A stretch of DNA of 64,000 nt, taken from assembly GCF_014648275.1 (NCBI RefSeq), contig NZ_BMQU01000003.1, positions 124,001 through 188,000 of the forward strand, read 5' to 3'. Origin of the DNA: Pseudomonas laurentiana. Lineage in GTDB: Bacteria; Pseudomonadota; Gammaproteobacteria; Pseudomonadales; Pseudomonadaceae. Numbering within the stretch: position 1 is the first letter of the stretch; every line of letters starts with the position of its first letter. Shown piece by piece: positions 61,086 through 64,000 of this stretch. Position numbers and translations under genes: made by a program. The notes beneath the pieces were generated by a model that saw only the letters and a list, made by a program, of their open reading frames with translations, was not told the DNA's origin and searched no databases.

Positions 61086-62354
61086 ATGAGCGCAATTCGT
61101 TCTACCCGCATTCTGTTGTTACCTGGCCTCGCTGGGGTCATGGGTGTTTGCTCACCGGCGTCCGCTGCGTTTCTGGAGGACAGTAAAGCCAGTGTGGAAA
61201 TGCGCAACTTCTACATGAACCGCGACTTCCGCCAGCATGCGGCGCCGCAGAACAAGGGCGAGGAGTGGGCGCAGGGCTTCATCATGCGCTATGAGTCCGG
61301 GTATACCGAGGGTACGGTTGGCTTTGGTGTCGACGCCTTGGGCCTGCTGGGGGTCAAGCTCGACTCAAGCCCCGACCGTGCCGGAGCAACCGGCCTGTTG
61401 CCACGAGGTGCCCAGTCCAAGCGGGCACCCGATAATTACAGCGAGCTGGGGGTGGCCGCCAAGGTGCGGGTGTCGAAATCCACCCTCAAGGTGGGCACCC
61501 TGATCCCCATGTTGCCGGTGTTGACGCCGAACAACACGCGCCTGTTGCCACAGACCTTCGAGGGTGGCTGGTTGAACTCCACGGACCTTAGCGGTCTGAC
61601 CTTCGATGCCGGGCGCCTGACTCAGGTGAACCAGCGCGACTCGACCAACCGTGAAGACATGACCCTGATGAAGGGGCCGCGGCGCAATATCGTCACCACC
61701 GGCAAGGCGACTTCGGACAAGTTCGATTTTGTCGGCGGTACCTACGCCTGGAGCAAGACGCTGAGCACGGGCTACCACTATGCGCAGTTGGAAGACCTGT
61801 ACAAGCAGCATTTCCTGACCCTGGTGCATGTCTTGCCTATCGGCGAAGGGCAATCCCTGAAGTCCGACCTGCGTTTTGCCGACGCCCGCGATGATGGCCG
61901 CAGCAACGTCGACAACACCTTGCTCAGTGGCATGTTCACCTACACCCTGGGTGCCCATGCCTTTGGCCTCAGCTATCAGAAAATGAACGGTGATACGGGC
62001 TTTGCCAACGTTCAAGGTACCGACCCGTACCTGGTCAACCTGGTGCAGATCAACGATTTCGCCAACCAGGACGAGCGCTCCATGCAGGCCCGTTACGATT
62101 ACAACTTTGCAGCGTGGGGTATTCCCGGCCTGACCTTCATGACCCGTTATGTCAAAGGTGACCAGATCGAGCTTGGCGCGGCAGGCGGCGAGGGCAAGGA
62201 ATGGGAACGTAATACCGATATCGGCTATGTCGTTCAAAGCGGTCCACTGAAAAACGTGGGTATCAAATGGCGAAATGCGACCTACCGCTCCAGCTTTGCC
62301 AGCGACATCGACGAAAACCGTCTGATCCTCAGCTACAGCTTGCCACTCTGGTAA
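61086..62354 (+). CDS. OprD-family outer-membrane porin
   Basis: A 422-residue barrel protein with signal peptide (LPGLAGVMGVCSPASA, cleavage near residue 27), the OprD opening ASVEMRNFYMNRDF, and LVNLVQINDFA. The conserved ends IKWRNATYR and LILSYSLPLW are those of OprD. It should admit the small organic acid taken up by the ABC transporter encoded just before. Its C-terminal LPLW ends in an aromatic residue, the barrel signal. Confidence 0.9.
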   Translation: MSAIRSTRILLLPGLAGVMGVCSPASAAFLEDSKASVEMRNFYMNRDFRQHAAPQNKGEEWAQGFIMRYESGYTEGTVGFGVDALGLLGVKLDSSPDRAGATGLLPRGAQSKRAPDNYSELGVAAKVRVSKSTLKVGTLIPMLPVLTPNNTRLLPQTFEGGWLNSTDLSGLTFDAGRLTQVNQRDSTNREDMTLMKGPRRNIVTTGKATSDKFDFVGGTYAWSKTLSTGYHYAQLEDLYKQHFLTLVHVLPIGEGQSLKSDLRFADARDDGRSNVDNTLLSGMFTYTLGAHAFGLSYQKMNGDTGFANVQGTDPYLVNLVQINDFANQDERSMQARYDYNFAAWGIPGLTFMTRYVKGDQIELGAAGGEGKEWERNTDIGYVVQSGPLKNVGIKWRNATYRSSFASDIDENRLILSYSLPLW

Positions 62355-62376
62355 ATACGGCAATGCGTTGAGTACG

Positions 62377-62406
62377 GGCCCGACTCGGCAACGATCGGGC
62401 CTTTTT
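62377..62406 (+). terminator. Intrinsic terminator after the porin gene
   Basis: GGCCCGA and TCGGGCC form a perfect 7-bp stem with an 11-base loop, followed by five Ts. It closes the ABC-porin operon. Confidence 0.85.
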
Positions 62407-62530
62407 CATGCGGGGTTATGAATGGCTGCGGCGATGACGTAAACAGACTATTGGGCGGCAGTTGCAGGTATGAAGGGCCAGTGCATAAGGCTATGCTGTT
62501 TCGACATATTACAAGGCGTGCGAGGGAAGG

Positions 62531-63424
62531 ATGCCAGTCAAGGATCTGCTGTTGGCGTTGGTGGTAATCATCGCCTGGGGTGTCAATTTCGTGGTGATCA
62601 AGGTCGGCCTCGACGGGCTGCCACCCATGCTGCTGGGTGGGTTGCGCTTCTTGCTGGTGGCGTTTCCGGCGATCCTGCTGATCAAGCGTCCTGCGCTTCC
62701 CTGGCGTTGGCTGATTGCCTATGGCGCGACCATTTCGCTGGGCCAGTTCGCGTTCCTGTTCGAAGCCATGGGTAACGGCATGCCGCCGGGGCTGGCCTCC
62801 TTGGTGCTGCAATCGCAGGCGTTCTTCACCTTGTTTTTCGCCGCGATGTTTCTGGGCGAACGTTTGCGCGTGGCCAGCGTGCTCGGGTTGATGGTGTCGG
62901 CCGGCGGGTTGGTGTTGATTGGCAGTGAAAACGGTACCAGTGTGCCGGTGTTCGCCTTGATCCTGACGTTGTGTGCTGCCGCCAGTTGGGCGATAGGCAA
63001 TATCATCACCCGGCACTTCGGCAATGTGAATCTGGTTGCCTTGGTCATCTGGGGGGCCTTGATTCCGCCGCTGCCGTTTTTTGCACTGTCCTGGTGGCTG
63101 GAAGGGCCGGCATTGATTGAAGCTTCGCTGCGGGGTATCGGCCTGAGTTCGATCCTGTCGCTGGCGTACCTGGCCATTGTCGCCACGATGCTCGGCTATG
63201 GCCTGTGGAGCCGATTGTTGTCGCGTTACCCGGCAGGCAAGGTGGCGCCATTTTCGTTGCTGGTACCTGTCGTGGGGCTCAGTTCCTCGGCACTGTTGCT
63301 GGACGAACGATTGAGCGATGTGCAGTGCTGGGGGGCCTTGCTGGTCATGGGCGGGTTGTTGATCAACGTATTTGGCCCACGTCTGCTGCAGCGTTTGCGT
63401 GCGACTCAAACGCAACTGTCCTGA
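62531..63424 (+). CDS. EamA/DMT-family transporter
   Basis: A 297-residue protein with ten membrane segments in two EamA repeats (ALVVIIAWGVNFVVIKVGLD, LPPMLLGGLRFLLVAFPAIL, then ITRHFGNVNLVALVIWGALI). It is probably an inner-membrane exporter of amino acids or metabolites. The ATG at 62531 has GGAAGG six bases before it. A convergent terminator follows. Confidence 0.88.
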   Translation: MPVKDLLLALVVIIAWGVNFVVIKVGLDGLPPMLLGGLRFLLVAFPAILLIKRPALPWRWLIAYGATISLGQFAFLFEAMGNGMPPGLASLVLQSQAFFTLFFAAMFLGERLRVASVLGLMVSAGGLVLIGSENGTSVPVFALILTLCAAASWAIGNIITRHFGNVNLVALVIWGALIPPLPFFALSWWLEGPALIEASLRGIGLSSILSLAYLAIVATMLGYGLWSRLLSRYPAGKVAPFSLLVPVVGLSSSALLLDERLSDVQCWGALLVMGGLLINVFGPRLLQRLRATQTQLS

Positions 63425-63448
63425 GGCACGGGTGGCCTGCGAAAACAA

Positions 63449-63474
63449 AACACCCTGCGAAGGCGCAGGGTGTT
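63449..63474 (-). terminator. Terminator for the minus-strand DUF934 gene
   Basis: AACACCCTGCG and CGCAGGGTGTT form a perfect 11-bp stem with a 4-base loop; read on the minus strand it is followed by TTTTGTTTTC. It probably ends transcripts of the DUF934 gene. Confidence 0.7.
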
Positions 63475-63492
63475 GAGTACTCATTCAGCATT

Positions 63493-63512
63493 GCCCGCAT
63501 CTGCGGGCTTTT
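63493..63512 (+). terminator. Terminator for the plus-strand EamA gene
   Basis: GCCCGCA and TGCGGGC form a perfect 7-bp stem with a 2-base TC loop followed by TTTT. It sits between the two convergent genes and probably ends the EamA gene transcript. Confidence 0.55.
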
Positions 63513-63516
63513 GCTG

Positions 63517-64000
63517 TCAGCGGCGGCGGAACAACGGCAGCGGCTGATCGGTGGCGGCCTGATAGGTCACCGAGAAGTCCTTGAGGCTTTCCAGCGCTTC
63601 GTACGGGTCCTTGTCGGCACGTACCGCGAAAGCGTCGAAACCACAGCGGGCCATGTAGAACAGCTGGTCACGCAGGACATCGCCGATGGCGCGCAGTTCG
63701 CCCTTGAACTGGTAACGGTCACGCAGCAAACGTGCGTTGGAGTAGCTGCGGCCATCGGTGAATGCCGGGAAGTTCAAGGCAATGACCTGGAACTGGGCCG
63801 CATCTTCACCGATTTCCTCGGCTTCTTCGTCGCTGTCCAGCCACACGCCCAGGCCGCCATCGCGGGCCTTGAGGGCATGAGCATGATCGCGCCACAACTG
63901 CAGCGGTACGATGTAGTCGTCGCAGTTGCTCAGTTCGTCCAGGGTGACGTCCTTGGGCAGCAGGTGCCAGGTTTCGTCGACGACCTGGTTGTTCTTAATG
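63517..64000 (-). CDS. DUF934 protein, sulfite-reduction partner, 5' end beyond window
   Basis: A frame open to the right edge, reading IKNNQVVDETWHLLPKDVTL first and ending in QPLPLFRRR. Features are DGGLGVWLDSDEEAEEIGED, ALNFPAFTDGRSYSNARLLR and RDQLFYMARCGFDAFAVR, the DUF934 pattern. In Pseudomonas this gene follows the sulfite reductase gene cysI and appears to assist sulfite reduction. By comparison with homologues I recall, only about three residues are missing at the start. Confidence 0.88.
   Translation of the reverse strand, partial: IKNNQVVDETWHLLPKDVTLDELSNCDDYIVPLQLWRDHAHALKARDGGLGVWLDSDEEAEEIGEDAAQFQVIALNFPAFTDGRSYSNARLLRDRYQFKGELRAIGDVLRDQLFYMARCGFDAFAVRADKDPYEALESLKDFSVTYQAATDQPLPLFRRR

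Noticed and set aside
1-64000. tRNA, rRNA, CRISPR arrays, phage genes or restriction systems
   Set aside because: I looked for cloverleaf-like segments, regularly spaced repeats and typical defence or phage proteins and found none that I could support.

Overview
This 64 kb window looks like chromosome from a Pseudomonas species of the fluorescens/putida type. It is GC-rich and densely coded, it carries the short REP palindromes typical of that genus (20385-20414, 40110-40133, 49618-49696), and its genes read as Pseudomonas proteins throughout, down to the DUF934 sulfite-reduction partner protein at the right edge. I see no rRNA, tRNA, CRISPR array, prophage or intact insertion sequence. All calls come from reading the sequence and recalling families; no search was run.

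Region 1 (1-7.8 kb) is a sulfation module on the minus strand. It holds an EthD-like protein (cut by the window edge), a PAPS-dependent sulfotransferase, a DUF1214 protein, the bifunctional ATP sulfurylase/APS kinase CysNC and the sulfurylase subunit CysD. A divergent cysQ would clear the PAP by-product. The cysD reading frame is open through a 339-codon upstream region that resembles an IS630-type transposase with helix-turn-helix, without its catalytic motifs.

Region 2 (8-23.4 kb) is mixed housekeeping and accessory sequence: EamA, AzlCD and two LysE-type exporters, two LysR and one TetR regulator, a PhzF-like protein, an isocitrate-lyase/PEP-mutase family enzyme, a COQ8-like kinase coupled to a DUF3429 membrane protein, a GAF-GGDEF diguanylate cyclase, several small unknown or exported proteins, and a probably truncated glycine-rich exported protein.

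Region 3 (23.5-43.8 kb) appears to be the upper part of aromatic monoamine catabolism (tyramine or relatives). It has an outer-membrane channel, two short-chain dehydrogenases, a MoaF protein, a LuxR regulator, two near-duplicate FAD amine-oxidase-like proteins, a phenylacetaldehyde dehydrogenase, the two-component 4-hydroxyphenylacetate 3-hydroxylase (C2 and C1), a soluble PAS-chemoreceptor, an APC permease and a FeaR-type activator. A second tyrosyl-tRNA synthetase lies next to these genes and is preceded by an 18-codon leader peptide with a Tyr-Tyr-Gly-Tyr run.

Region 4 (43.8-55.9 kb) is the complete homoprotocatechuate meta-cleavage operon: hpaG1, G2, E, D, F, X, H, I and a succinate-semialdehyde dehydrogenase, all minus strand, with divergent hpaA, a Bcr/CflA exporter and hpaR. 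Amine to aldehyde to 4-hydroxyphenylacetate to homoprotocatechuate to pyruvate plus succinate can therefore be traced almost entirely inside the window. A recurring TTAA-Y-ATG-Y-TAA palindrome marks several of its promoters.

Region 5 (56-64 kb) is a branched-chain-type ABC uptake operon followed by an OprD-family porin, headed by two copies of a CGTTTACGTAAAGG site. An EamA transporter and the DUF934 gene close the window.
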